Origin: Whitmania pigra
Lineage: Eukaryota > Annelida > Clitellata > Hirudinida > Haemopidae
Assembly (NCBI GenBank): GCA_021613335.1
Contig: JAJTWR010000293.1
Coordinates: 211,001-275,000 of the forward strand
Length of the DNA: 64,000 nucleotides
Direction: 5' to 3'
Position 1 is the stretch's first letter, and the number at the start of each line of letters is the position of its first letter. Shown piece by piece: positions 1-12,921 of the stretch. Below the pieces are notes generated by a model. That model had not been told where the DNA came from. It searched no databases and was given only the letters and a program-made list of their open reading frames with translations. The position numbers and the translations under genes are program-made.

Positions 1-1
1 G

Positions 2-154
2 GGCCTTCTTTTAAGATCACTTTATGGCAATGGACAGCAATATAACACAGAAAATGAATTTAAAGAAGCGATTTGGAGCGCCTGGAGAAATTTGGATGAA
101 AACATCATCAAAACACTGATTTTCTCCATGAAAAATAAACATTATTTCATTTAG
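2..154 (+). pseudogene. 3' fragment of a Tc1/mariner-like transposase
   Basis: An open frame enters from the window edge and stops at TAG 152-154. Its end has the form W-S-A-W-x-N-L-x5-I-x-L-I-x-S-M-K, the usual C-terminal pattern of Tc1-like DDE transposases. About 250 bp of AT-rich DNA and a TIR-like end follow. Only the last ~50 residues are visible, so integrity cannot be judged. Confidence 0.6.
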
Positions 155-409
155 TTTTAAATAAAAATACAATTGCCAAAATACTGAAATTCATGAGTTT
201 TTTTGTAACCTGTCGTAACAATATTTATATGCAAAAAAATGGATTTTTGAGGAATTTGCGCTTAATTCTTGATCAAAGTGAAAAAAATATACGAGTTATG
301 TTTTTTAAGTATATTACACAGTTCTTCTAAATTTGAGTTTCGTACGATAATTTAAACTTCAGTTATTACAAAAAATGGGGACTGTCGTAACATTTTTTCT
401 AGCACTGTA
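155..409. mobile_element. right terminal region of the Tc1/mariner-like element
   Basis: The stretch ends in CACTG followed by TA at 408-409. Read inward on the minus strand this is TACAGTGCTAGAAA, which fits a Tc1/mariner inverted repeat next to a TA target. The 10-mer TGTCGTAACA occurs near 212 and again near 382, suggesting paired subterminal repeats (IR/DR layout). The left end is outside the window. Confidence 0.5.
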
Positions 410-1048
410 TGTCCTAACGAGCTACTAGCAGAGCGGAAAACCTGGAGTAGATTGATGGTTGGATGGACAGGCGGATGGATGGCCCATCTGCCAGCCCATG
501 TGATAGTGGAAGCAGTTCTAAATGGCATTCATGGTGAGATGTTTGCCAAAGAATTTGGAAACATTACCGTTTCTTAAGTGTAAGTATTTTAAGAGCAGCG
601 GGATTATTCCACAAACGTGCCATAAGTAACAGACAATTTTGTTTAATATGATGAATTATTAATACAACGCTTCGGTAGACGAGTGATTAAGACTTTGGCC
701 TTAGTGCGACTCCATTAGGAGTTCAAATCCTCAAGAGCTTTTATAATTAATACCTGAGGACATTATTCCATCATGTGGGAGATTTTATGATAACTTGGAT
801 TCAGACATGGAATAGACGTTCGCATTTTAAAAAAATGGTCTAATTTTTGCATTCCTATTGAGAGGCAACGCAGTTGCGAAGTGTGATCATGAGTGAAGCC
901 AGATCAATTTGGCGAGCGATTAAGTCTCTTGTGCTAAAGTGAAGCTAAATGTAATTATTGGAGCTTCACTTCCAAGATTCTGATTAATGAATGTAATAAA
1001 CGTCATTCAACTAATAAACAAAACGTTGTGATATATAGTGGAGCCCAC
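410..1048. repeat. tRNA-like segment and unassigned AT-rich DNA
   Basis: Around 672-745 an A-box-like stretch (TAGACGAGTGATTAAGAC) is followed at plausible spacing by a B-box-like GAGTTCAAATCC. The stems do not close convincingly, so a tRNA-derived SINE head or decayed tRNA is more likely than a working tRNA. No coding frame is supported here. Confidence 0.25.
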
Positions 1049-1940
1049 CAGGAGGTGCGAGCACTTAAAAATAGGCCCCACCTTCATAAATAAATTCATT
1101 TAATTAAATTATGATTATCCGTATTTATTTGTTGTATATGTTTTAAATGGAAATACTAAACACTCAAAAAAACAATTTCATTTACAATAATGTCATAGCA
1201 GTGTAACGCCTAAATTAATTACAACAGCCTTTCTCGTCTTGACTTCCGTCATCTTCTGTAATTTCCCCATGGAATCTTTCTCTTCCCCATTCTATGTGGC
1301 TTACAATCAGTAGTAATATCACATTTTTGAGCCAGCTGAGTTAATTTATCCTCTATTTGTTGAAACTTGTACTCAAATTCATTTCGAATGTTTTTCATAT
1401 CATTTTCAAATTGCTGAAATGAGAAGCTATTCCCAAATTAATAGCACTTTTCTAAAAAACATGTGGACAAGTTGAGAGCTATTGAAAGATGTTGAGAGAT
1501 ATTGGAAGATGAGACAAACTTCCAGAAAAAAAATGTATTTTAACTCCAGAGTTAAAAAATAATTGAGTTTGAACCATGGAACTTACTGTGTCAATTAGAA
1601 TAAAATTTAAATTATATGCACAGCAGTTCTTAAAGACTGCATTGGGAGCAACCTCCCTAATTCTAGTTTGACGAACTGCTATTTAACCGTACATCGTACG
1701 AGCTCCATCATGTGGCTGATTGTAACACATTTGTCACAAATACAAGTTTTTTAACCACGGACGTCATTTCAGATTATTCCACAGAGACCAAACAGTTTAA
1801 TAAGTTCCAAAAAATTGCCTTTATTTGCTTATTGGCAAATCCAAATCATGATTCTCGCGATGACCACGGAGACAATACCAGTTTTCCCAAAAACATAACG
1901 GCATCTATGATCATCCTATTTCTATTCTGCTGTTAAAAGA
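1049..1940 (-). pseudogene. decayed hAT-superfamily transposase
   Basis: Minus-strand frames between about 1560 and 1930 hold broken hAT pieces. There is LRGHRENHD, then (after a frame change) NKGNFLELIKLFGLC, then a block with QPHDGARTMYG and CCAYNLNFILIDTVSSM; this is the order seen in zf-MYM/DUF4371-type hAT transposases. The pieces lie in different frames with stops. A further minus-strand open segment at 1249-1413, preceded by a plausible acceptor, is coiled-coil-like (Glu/Lys/Gln/Asn-rich) and may be another part. CAGGAGGTGCGAGC at 1049 resembles a hAT end; no matching end or 8-bp duplication was found downstream. Confidence 0.5.
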
Positions 1941-3534
1941 TCAGACAATAATCTATCATTAAATAAACGGAATTTTGTAAGAAAAGTTCAATTAGTAAAT
2001 CAATTTGTCCTTCGTAACATAATGGAGTCGTAATTAAATATAATATTTTGTTAATCTTGAAAAAGCCCCATTTTTAGAAAATGATCGTAGGGGGAGTTTC
2101 CATAGGGCCATTTCTTTTTTGAAATACCAGGATCGCTTTCGGGCTAAAACTTGTTTACAAAAGTCATGTCACGTGACACCAGGGATGTGCTGTCACTGCA
2201 AATTCAAATTAAACTTGTCGAAAATTAGAATGAGCCGTAAATGTCGATTTATTGCGCATTAGTCTACGTAGGCAATTGTCAGTGTGCGCCATTGCCATGT
2301 GAGATATCGCCATTTGAGCAACAGGCTGGTCACCAGGAAGTCATCTGTTTGCGAGAACACATCCAATTTGCTGATGGTCACTTAATTACTATTTTATTTA
2401 TTTTGATAGTATTTTTGTCTACTACTAATTTGAGCACCAAAATATTCAACTGTTAAGTTTCACCCAAGCTATCGACAATAACTAGTGCAGGGAACACCAT
2501 CGACTCTCCAGATTTGAAGGATGTCAAATTAAGTCATAATATCCACATTCAATTTGTAAATTGCAATTACGATAATTACGACAAATAAACTGTTGTAGTT
2601 GGGCGCAATGATTAACTGCTTCTCTGTGGTTAGGTAGTTGGGGAACTTCGACTTATAAACGACGTTCTTAATGTTGAAATTGTCATACGACTCCCCGTCA
2701 CGGTTAAAAATAGATCTATGGCTTTACTGAAGAATAATGTTGCTTTTATTTATTCAGCTAATTTCTTGGCAGGCCAGGTAAATTGGTAATTACCAGTGAT
2801 AGTAATAATTTATTTCCCCTGGTTGAAAGTTATTACTTTGTTGGACATTATTTTGAAAATGCATCATCTCAGAAGGTGACTTCTTTGGATGTTTAATTAA
2901 ACCCTAACCCTATTGTTAACCCTAACCATCGTTTTGGAATGCTCTTAGAAGACACAGAAAGCGTCTAACCCTAAGCAAATATCGTTTTATTGAAATTACT
3001 AGAGCAATAATATATGATTTATCTTGAAAAACTCGTGGTTTTCTCAAATGGTTCTCAAATTCTCTCAATTCTTTGTATCACTTGTTTAAGCAGTCAGGAA
3101 GGAGTCTTATAAGAATGAAAGTGTTTTTTTCCAATGTTTGCAAACCGTAATCCCACCATAATCATTTAATCACAATGCAAAGAAATTAGTCTAATGCTTG
3201 CATTTTAGATTGAGGGAGAGGATTTCAAATTTATCAAGTGAGTTGAAATTTATTTTAATAAATAATTTATCACCTCCATTAACCTACTCCTTAGGTTCAA
3301 ACAGAAATGAACAAAGTCTAGAAGGCAATTTGAAAAATGCTCAGATTTATTTGAAGGGCCTAGAGAATTATTTGAAAAGTCATGAAGCAGAAATTCACAA
3401 GCAGTTTGCTGTAGGGTTCTGAATTCTATTGATGACTATACAAAGAAATATCTATCAAATGATATCATTATTTATAGAATATGCCAAAACAGATGAGCAA
3501 AGTCTATAAGTTTGGAGCAAAGGTGGTACTCCAG
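1941..3534. other. intergenic or 5' intronic DNA upstream of the phosphatase
   Basis: AT-rich DNA with no recognised coding segment. Short CCCTAA-like runs occur at about 2901-2930 and 2966. A possible small exon at 3210-3237 (acceptor TTTTAG, donor GTGAGT) could encode the start of the PTP domain (GEDF-like), but the link to the next exon does not resolve by phase. Extracellular or N-terminal exons of the phosphatase were not identified. Confidence 0.4.
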
Positions 3535-4359
3535 CCAAAAAACAGATATGAAAACATAATTCCCTGTAAAATTATTTCCTAGAATCTTTAAAGACAAGAA
3601 GTTTTATCAACCATACATTTTTTTATTGTTTATTATTTCTGATAACGATAACAATTCTTTCAGATGACTTCAACAGAGTGAAACTCAGCATCCACAATTC
3701 TCATGGAGAACATTCGGACTACATCAATGCAAGTCACATTACCGAGGTAACAACAGGATGTATTTCATAACGACAACATTATTATCCTTTAATAACTGAT
3801 GCCAAGATTCTTATCTGCAATTACAGGAAGGTTCTGAAATGAATGCAAAGATCATAGCAGCTCAAGGTCAACATTTTATTGCTAATTATTTTTTGAAACC
3901 TCATTTTATCCACATTTATGCTGATTGGTTGATTTATTATCGTCAATTTACAAAGTTGGGATCTCCATGCATTCCTTGTAGTATTGCATTGATTTAACCA
4001 ATACTTACTACTAATAATATTAATTTTAGCATGTCAATGTTTTAATCTGCAATATCATTATTTAATTGGTTATCATTCTGAATCAGTATACTTATTGAGA
4101 TATTGCAGTTAATTCTAAAATAATTGAACAAATCAGTTTAACAGCTAATCGTTTTATTGAAAATCCAAGTTATAAAATTCTAAGTCATTATTTGACAGGA
4201 CCCACAGACAGTTCTTTGGAAGACTTCTGGTTGATGGTTTGCCAAGAAAATGTTGACGTCATCGTCATGTTGACCATGACATACGAAGAAGGAGAGGTTG
4301 GAGTCATTTGAAGTTTTGTTGAATCTAATTAAATTTTACAAGTATTATTATTATTATTA

Positions 4360-4409
<50 letters not shown>

Positions 4410-4425
4410 GTTGTTGTTGTTGTTG

Positions 4426-4498
<73 letters not shown>

Positions 4499-7400
4499 AT
4501 TATTATTATTGTATTAGATTAAGTTAATACAAAAATTAATAAATAATAAATATCATGTTTTAAATTCAATTTTCAAGTTTAGGTTATTCAATTTAAGATT
4601 TTTGTTTAACAACATGGCACTCAGAGTAATAGTAATAGTAATAATATAAGTATTACTTCATGCTGATTCAAATATTATTTATTTGAGGAATAAAATTGTT
4701 CACTATTTTACTTCTTTAGTAATCAAAAGCATTTATATTTTTTTCAAAAATTTATTAATAATCAAAATGAAACAGAGCAAACAAAAAAAAAGCCAACAGG
4801 AGGATTAATAAAGAACTCCTGAATCAGCTTTAAGGAAAAGCAAGCTTCCGCTGGCAAGCTGACCCAGAAATATCAATTAATTGAAAGAACAATAATAAAT
4901 CTGTCAAATAAACAATTAATCGAGAATACCATGAACTAAATACAATTTAAAGGACAATTTAAAATATAAATATAATAGTATGAATTTTAACAATTTTTTC
5001 CCAGCACAAATGCTCTCAATATTGGCCAGAATCCGAAAAGGCCTTCACTTGTGGGAAGATCTCTGTTAGCCTCGAATCAACACAGAAGTGGCCTCATTTC
5101 TTTGCAAGGAAACTTTCTGTCGTGAATGTATTTATGTTTTCATTTTTTTGTGAAAATAATTAGCTGTAGATAAATAGCTTAATATTTAATTGTTTTGCTA
5201 GATATTTCCAATAAATTAAATAGTTAAAGAATGATTTAAATAAGTTAACTAGTTTAGTTAGGTGAATCTTCCATAAAATTAATATGAAGAAAGAATCGGG
5301 TGAGATCAGAACAGTGATGCACTTCTTATACACAAGTTGGGAAGGCAAAGATGTTCCTGATCACATTGAGAGTCTCCTTCATCTTAGGAGAAAAATGGTC
5401 GAAACTTCTCAGAATAAACTTCTTGTTCACTGCGAGTGAGTTGACGAATTTTTTAATCAGAAATTTTACTCATAATTTGTAATCGCCATCTTCAAATAAG
5501 TATTTGTATGGTGACTGTTGAGCATTTGGACATTTGTTGTTTGATGGTTTATGATTTGATAATCAAACATTCATGAAATTGAAGCAATGGTGTTGGAAGA
5601 ACTGGAACATTCCTGGCCATCCACTTCCTCCTGAATGAGGCTGCCAAACAAGGATCTGTCAACTTCTTACAATGTCTCAAGTCTCTCAGGTCACAAAGAC
5701 CACAGATGATTCAAAATGTGGTGGGTATGATTTATGTTTATTGGGAATAATTTAAGCTGATTTATTTGTTTTGAAGGACTTATTAAATGATTATAAGAGT
5801 TTCTTGAAAAGTTATTGACACACTCAATCTCAGATCCTGAATGAAACAAATTTTAAATTTCAGAAACAGTATCTGCTCTGCTTTCAAGCTGTTTTGTTGG
5901 AGCACACAATTGGAAACACCAGCATCCCTGCACAGAACTTGGATTTGTTCAGGAACAACTGAAAGACTTTAATAGGGAGGATGAGGATGGAATGAGTCTC
6001 ATCAGGAAGCAGTTTCATGTGAGTTTATTGTTGCACTAAAATATTAATAGTAATAATAATAATAATAACAATAATATCAGTAATATTTTTAAAATAATGC
6101 AAATTCTGATGATAATAATAATAACATTTGTATAGAATGATTACATGATAATTAATATTACGTTATTTATTGTTAAATGCAAACTATTCTAAACCAGGAT
6201 TTATGATCTGTAGGTCATACAAGAACTGACAGAGCATCGTAAACCATCCAGTTGGCCTTTTTGTTGATTTTTTCAAGGAAATACTTTTGATGCAATGATA
6301 ATGTGATAATGTCTTTAATAACATTTGAATAATGAACCAATGCAGATGATAATGTGTTTCTGAGCGTAGCACCACAGAATAATTGGTATGGGCACTACTT
6401 TTCTGTGAGTGGAACAACTTTTACTATTTGTTAATGATATTAGGATTTGTTTAATAATCTTATTATTGGCTAATTATTTAATGTGAAACTTATGAAAAGT
6501 TTCATTTTTTATTATTTAAGGTTTTTAATAAATTTTTTAAAGGTATCGAAAAATTTCAATTTCAGGGATTGAAGAAAGCTTCTGCATTTGTTGCTGGTGT
6601 TGTCGATAAGGACTTGACAATCATTGGCCTCGTCAACATTCTTTCACAGCCTGGTTCAATTGCTCTTTCATTTGAAAATTCAAAAGATGAGGTAATTACT
6701 TTTTTCTATATAGATTTTTAATCTTTCTGCTGATAAAATAACTTTTGCTTACTAAGAAACTTTGTGAATGATAATTTATTGAGTACGATATAGAAGTATT
6801 TGTTTATTAGTTGGTTGAATGTCTGTTGGATTAATTAAAATCCTCAAATATTTTTTTAACATTAATGCAATATTTTGTATACTTTTAAGCATTGGACATT
6901 TTTATTTGATCAAAACAGAGCATCTTAGCTGCTCTCCTTCCTCCAAAAGATGAGATGATTAACGTAGAAGACCAAATTCTTCAGGTGAAAAGCATAAAAG
7001 ATTTGCAAGGCATCTCTAAAACGACTTATGAACTTGTGTCTGCTTTTGAAGACAATATTAATGTGAGACATTTTCTGAACAAAAATTCCAATGACTGGCT
7101 CTTTACTAAGTTACAATTTAATTTAATTAAAATATCAAAGAAAATGGTTTAATTTAAAACTTTTCTATTGATTCCTGTAGAGCAACATGATAACAAATTC
7201 AAGGGAGTTCTCAGTGATTCGAGTTCCAAACAAGTTTCGAACACATGCTCAAATGATCAGCATCATTTGGAGGTTGATAAATGAGGAACAGGAACGAAAC
7301 CACATCTTCCTGCTTGGAAAGTTTGAGATTCATTTTATAGAATTGATAATTTAACAGAAATAATTTGATAAGTATGCTGCATATTATTAGCCATGTCAAT

Positions 7401-7831
7401 AGCAACATTTGATTTGTGCTACTTATGATAGTTACCTAAAATGTCCTTAATCAAAGATTTAATAATTCCATTATTTCCAATTAAGCTTCCATTCAGAAGT
7501 TGGAACATTCATGGCTGCCAGCATTATTTTTGAGATGATGGGCTGTTACAAAGAGGCAAACATATTCCAGGTGGCACTGGATCTGATTCTTGACCATCCT
7601 CATGTCTTGGATCTGGTTAGTTGGAAAAGTTTTAAAATTTGATGATGTTATTGCTAGTGACTACTGAGGAATTTAGTTGGATAGATATGAGAATGTGTTG
7701 GTTGTTATAATTTCCCTATTGCCTATTACTTTTTATTTTAGGTAAGTTATTCCATCCTCCATGCCCTTGCTGAACAACATCTTTTACTGAAAACTAATAA
7801 ACCTGAAAATGAACCAATTTCTGAAGAATAA
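3535..7831 (+). CDS. two-domain protein tyrosine phosphatase (RPTP-like), 5' incomplete, with one frameshift
   Basis: Thirteen exons fit by GT/AG sites and phase: 3535-3565, 3664-3746, 3827-3866, 4199-4296, 5005-5127, 5290-5435, 5585-5720, 5864-6018, 6566-6691, 6919-7062, 7181-7320, 7486-7615, 7742-7831. Domain 1 has the pTyr-recognition loop KNRYENI, DYINAS, the DFW segment, KCSQYWP, a P-loop HCDNGVGRTG (Cys-x5-Arg intact, split by an intron after HC) and the Q-loop region LRSQRPQMIQ. The WPD loop reads W-E-G, so the catalytic Asp is absent. Domain 2 has lost its P-loop: the matching stretch, LGNFHSEVGTFMA, has neither Cys nor Arg. The paired layout is that of receptor-type PTPs, but no transmembrane exon was found. 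The frame breaks at 5938-5941 (one base missing). AATAAA lies at 7886-7891. Confidence 0.8.
4341..4498. repeat. (TTA)n/(TTG)n microsatellite
   Basis: Near-perfect TTA repeat interrupted by a short TTG block near 4409-4430, in the phosphatase intron that begins at 4297. It starts about 45 bp after the splice donor. Confidence 0.95.
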
Positions 7832-7885
7832 TGTTGAGTGAAATTTTCTCTAAAATTAAGAATTGGTAAAGTGGCATCTGTTGCA

Positions 7886-7891
7886 AATAAA
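7886..7891 (+). terminator. polyadenylation signal of the phosphatase gene
   Basis: AATAAA about 55 bp after the TAA stop at 7829-7831; the usual distance for a short 3' UTR. Confidence 0.55.
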
Positions 7892-8377
7892 ATGGAGTCT
7901 TAAACAAAATCTTGTTTTTATGGTTGTGTTGATTTTGTCAAAAATGAGACAAGGCAGTGTGATTTCATGTGCCACAGGAAAGCCAACTCAGGCAATTTAG
8001 AAAATTCTGCAATGTTTGTTATTAAAGACTCGACTTCACGGATGAAAAATAAGATGGAAAAATTCGAATATGTGAGGTTATGATAAACCTTATACATCTT
8101 ATATCGAGTTCTAAGAAGTGACGGACCATGACTAATTTAACGAGTTATTGGGAGTATTTTTTGAATCAGCTTTATTGCAAAACGCTCTGCTAGCATATCT
8201 TGAGTATAAAATTCAGCACAATTATGAATACATTCTTTATGACACATTAGGCATAAATTTTTATTTTCAAAAACATTTTTGAGCAGTCGACTTTTAAGTT
8301 ACTTTTATAGTTTTCTGTTTTTTTAATTAGAACGGGTAACTTTTATTTTTGTTTACATGTAGTTCGGCTCGATTGTA
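7892..8377. other. intergenic spacer before the foldback transposon
   Basis: AT-rich DNA with no recognised gene or RNA. It ends at the left 9-bp target duplication. The unseen first coding exon of the downstream SREK1IP1 homologue could lie here or closer to that gene; no convincing start was found. Confidence 0.4.
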
Positions 8378-8386
8378 CGAATCTGA
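8378..8386. repeat. left target site duplication CGAATCTGA
   Basis: Identical to 15445-15453 and immediately outside the left inverted-repeat tip. Confidence 0.85.
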
Positions 8387-8873
8387 ACTGGAGTAATCGC
8401 AGTTTAATATCTGTACAGACATTCCTTAGTAAACAAAGATAAACCACGCCCCCCTATTATAATAATAAATTATGTATATGTTGAAATAAAACAAAACAAA
8501 TTATTTCAACACAAAACGTTGTTTAATTATTAAAAAATTAGTGAAAATTTATAATATATATGTATTTAGAATATCTGTGTCACTTAAGATAGTTACACAT
8601 AATGAATGTCGCTTTTGTTAAACATTCAAAATGCTATTCCAAAATTAAATTTAATATACTTTTAACCGTATATATATAAATATTTTAATTTGACAAAATT
8701 GTTTCAAATTATAAATATATTTTATATGCTCCCAATATCAATATGTACTCGGAGAGCTATAAATGGATTTTTAACAGGGCTAATTAATGAACATTAACAA
8801 AAGACAAATAACACACAAAAACAGGTTATTTAAACTACACATATAAATGATGCAAGTGTTGAAATAATATTGA

Positions 8874-10375
8874 GCGTCTATAGCCCATCAATATCCATTT
8901 TGAGAGCTAAAAATAGATTCTGAATATCAAGACTCTTTAAGCCATACAGATAATGAGGCTAGCTTGTCAAGCGTTGAACTAATATTATAATGAGTGCCTC
9001 TTTCCTATAGCCCACCAATATCCATATGGCGAGCTAAAAATAGATTCTGAATATCAAGACTCTTTAAGCCATATAGATAATGAGGCTAGCTTGTCAAGCG
9101 TTGAACCAATATTATAATGAGTGCCTCTTTCCTATAGCCCACCAATATCCATATTGAGAGCTAAAAATAGATTCTGAATATCAAGACTCTTTAAGCCATA
9201 CAGATAATGAGGCTAGCTTGTCAAGCGTTGAACTAATATTATAATGAGTGCCTCTTTCCTATAGCCCACCAATATCCATATGGCAGCTAAAAATAGATTC
9301 TGAATATCAAGACTCTTTAAGCCATATAGATAATGAGACTAGCTTGTCAAGCGTTGAACTAATATTATAATGAGTGCCTCTTTCCATATAGCCCACCAAT
9401 ATCCATATTGAGAGCTAAAAATAGATTCTGAATATCAAGACTCTTTACGCTATACAAATAATGAGGCTAGCTTGTCAAGCGTTGAACTAATATTATAATG
9501 AGTGCCTCTTTCCATATAGCCCACCAATATCCATATTGAGAGCTAAAAATAGATTCTGAATATCAAGACTCTTTAAGCCATATAGATAATGAGACTAGCT
9601 TGTCAAGCGTTGAACCAATATTATAATGAGTGCCTCTTTCCATATAGCCCACCAATATCCATATTGAGAGCTAAAAATAGATTCTGAATATCAAGACTCT
9701 TTACGCTATACAAATAATGAGGCTAGCTTGTCAAGCGTTGAACCAATATTATAATGAGTGCCTCTTTCCTATAGCCCACCAATATCCATATTGAGAGCTA
9801 AAAATAGATTCTGAATATCAAGACTCTTTAAGCCATATAGATAATGAGACTAGCTTGTCAAGCGTTGAACCAATATTATAATGAGTGCCTCTTTCCTATA
9901 GCCCACCAATATCCATATTGAGAGCTAAAAATAGATTCTGAATATCAAGACTCTTTAAGCCATATAGATAATGAGGCTAGCTTGTCAAGCGTTGAACCAA
10001 TATTATAATGAGTGCCTCTTTCCTATAGCCCACCAATATCCATATTGAGAGCTAAAAATAGATTCTGAATATCAAGACTCTTTAAGCCATACAGATAATG
10101 AGGCTAGCTTGTCAAGCGTTGAACTAATATTATAATGAGTGCCTCTTTCCTATAGCCCACCAATATCCATATGGCAAGCTAAAAATAGATTCTGAATATC
10201 AAGACTCTTTAAGCCATATAGATAATGAGACTAGCTTGTCAAGCGTTGAACTAATATTATAATGAGTGCCTCTTTCCTATAGCCCACCAATATCCATATT
10301 GAGAGCTAAAAATAGATTCTGAATATCAAGACTCTTTACGCTATACAGATAATGTGGCTAATGTTGAATTAATAT
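8874..10375 (+). repeat. left arm tandem array, ~127-bp units
   Basis: About twelve head-to-tail units share GAGTGCCTCTTTCC, GCCCACCAATATCC, AATAGATTCTGAATATC and GCTAGCTTGTCAAGCG. Variants (GCCATATAG/GCCATACAG/GCTATACAA; TTGAGAG/TGGCGAG/TGGCAG) mark individual units. The first and last copies are the most diverged. Confidence 0.9.
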
Positions 10376-12921
10376 TACAATGAGCAGAGTTATGACGGCA
10401 GATCTCTATTGGGGCGCAGGGAAACACAAAATTTGAGGACGCTTTTTTCATTGGGGGTCGTCAACAAAAGATGTCCGCAAAAAACCTTAACTTTAATTTA
10501 TAATTTGTGTCACGTTACATATAGGTTTACCCCCTCCCCCTCGAGCGTGACATACTTTATGGACGGTCCCAAAATTATCAATAAAATTATATTTAAGAAA
10601 TAAAAATAAAATCACTAAAAATATAAATTATTTCGTTTTTATTTCGCAAAAAGCAATTGCCCTCCCCTCTCAGTATTCTTAGTATGCTTTTGAAGCCCCC
10701 CCACTTGCGAGCTTTTTTGAATGACCCCTTGTCCTAAGGTCTACTTACGATTAGACCAAGGTTTTATTTTTTTAATGCATATATTCCGTGCTAAGAATTA
10801 AATCTATATCATTAAATATTTTTTGTCAGGTCGATTACGTTGAGCTTATCTAATCAATAGGCGATAGAAAGTATAGTGTGTTTAAAAGTGAACAACATTG
10901 AAATGAATATATTAGGGTAAAATTGCATTCAAATCCTTTCAATAATACATTCTAAAGTACAAGTATTAAAATTAAATATTACCGATGACTTGGAGACAAA
11001 CATGTCTGAAGTTGAATTTTTAACTACATATATTTAGCAAGATATTAATAAAAACGTGTTTAAAACAAACATTCATTTTCGTTTAAGAATCACTTTATAA
11101 AATTATAGGTAATTACAATCTAACTAACATTATAATCATAGAAAAAAATGTTTGAACCTTATATTAAGAAAGATATAATAAATGTTCTGCAGAACATACA
11201 AGTGCCTAAAATCTCGACTTCAACCAATTTTAGAGAACCCATTCTTTTAAGCATGTTAGAAAATGAAGTTTTCTTCCATAATCTGAAGTTTGACCTTCCA
11301 ATTCAAATTAGTTTGAGAGATATTCACCATAAAGTAGTCAATCGAGAAACAAGCACGACCTGAGATTCCAAATCTACTAGTGGGTAATGTAAATCCTAGT
11401 GACATTTTTCATAATCTGGTGTATAATAAAAATAATAAAATTTTTAAAACATAACGTAGAATAATAGAATCTAATAAAACATTAATTATTAATTACTAAT
11501 TATTATTTTTTTTATTAATTCTAATAAATACCGAAATAACTGGGTTATTATTGGTTAAAAGCTAAATTTCAACATTTTATATAGTTTATTGTATACATTA
11601 TTTTTAACATAAAAGACTTTAAAACAAGAAAAGCTTTCCGTGACAGCAAACCTACTTTTTCCAAGATTTCTTTGAAATGCGTTTATTCGTTCCGCATAAT
11701 TAAAAAGGAATCGTAGCCTAAACTCAAAATCGTTAGTTGATGCAATTTATTATTATTAACTACAAAACAAAAAATTATTAAAACGATGTAAATAATAACT
11801 AGTATTATTCAACCGACAAAAAAATATCAGCATTGAACAAGCTATTCATTAAAGGAGGTATCTCTGTTTTAGTCAAAGCAATTAAATGACTAGTTGATGA
11901 ATGAAAGATCAAATAGGAAAGAAATGATCATATCCAAACTTGTGGAAGATGTTACTCATAATTACTATTATTTTTATTACTATAGAAATTTTAAACAACA
12001 CATCCTAATCATTTCAGCGTTTTTTAGCGCACAACCTGAGGAGACCTTTATTTGCTTCTAGCCAAAAGTCACCTCATGACAAGTCATAAATCATGACAAG
12101 ATGATGTTTTTTCCATCTAGTCTAAAGTCGGGGGACAACGTCCCTGGCCTAGTCATCTCTAATATGACGTCGTCAGACATTTGGAACTGTTTCATATAAA
12201 AAACAACTTACAAGGAGCCTTGTTAGAATAATCAAATAACAAGTTGTCAGAGCGGTTGTAGCGAGAGCCAATCAGCATGCAGCGCTCATATTTATTTATT
12301 TGATGAAAGTCCATTGCATAACTAAGAGCTTATAAAAACAATGTCTGCTTATAACTTTATACAAAGGATTTTATATATACCTGGAAAGTTATTATCGGTA
12401 TATTTCAGGAGGCGTCTATAAAAGACGTCCGTAAAAATTGCCGATTAAGTCTCCCATCGCCTTCGTCCGCAAACGTCCGCTATTTAACGGACGAAAGAAT
12501 TTTTTGCCAACCCAAATATTTCCTAAGAATTAACTTCAATGAATGAACAATTACTTTTGTTTCAAGAATCCAATTGTTGCAGTTCATTAAAATTTGTAAC
12601 CAATAATGTAATTTTTTTTGTCTTTTATGGTTGATTCACCGAGGATTTTTGTATTGTTTTTAGTGGTTTGAATTCGTTTATTTAAAAATTCTGAACAAGA
12701 AACCAAAAAATATACGTTGTATCTCAAGGGATATAAATCATGTCTAGGGGATAACCGGTTACAAAATTATTAGCATAGTGACAACACATCTCTGCTGTCA
12801 AGTTTATAGCATAACAACAATTCCAATTTGAATCAAGGCTGTTAAGCGCAAATAACTTGAAAAATAAGTGCCTGATGAAAAATAGATCAGTATTGTGAGA
12901 AAGATAAATTAAATCTCTTCA
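10376..12921. other. central region of the foldback element
   Basis: AT-rich interior. Only short open frames are present (for example 11148-11363, 71 codons, not recognised). A GC-richer patch at 10395-10580 has C-rich runs and a CGAGCGTGACATACTTTATGG-type segment that looks repetitive. No DDE motif, zinc finger or FLYWCH signature was found. Confidence 0.5.

Noticed and set aside
2901..2970. CCCTAA-like runs suggesting interstitial telomeric repeats
   Set aside because: Only a few imperfect units, interrupted; too little to call a telomeric relic.
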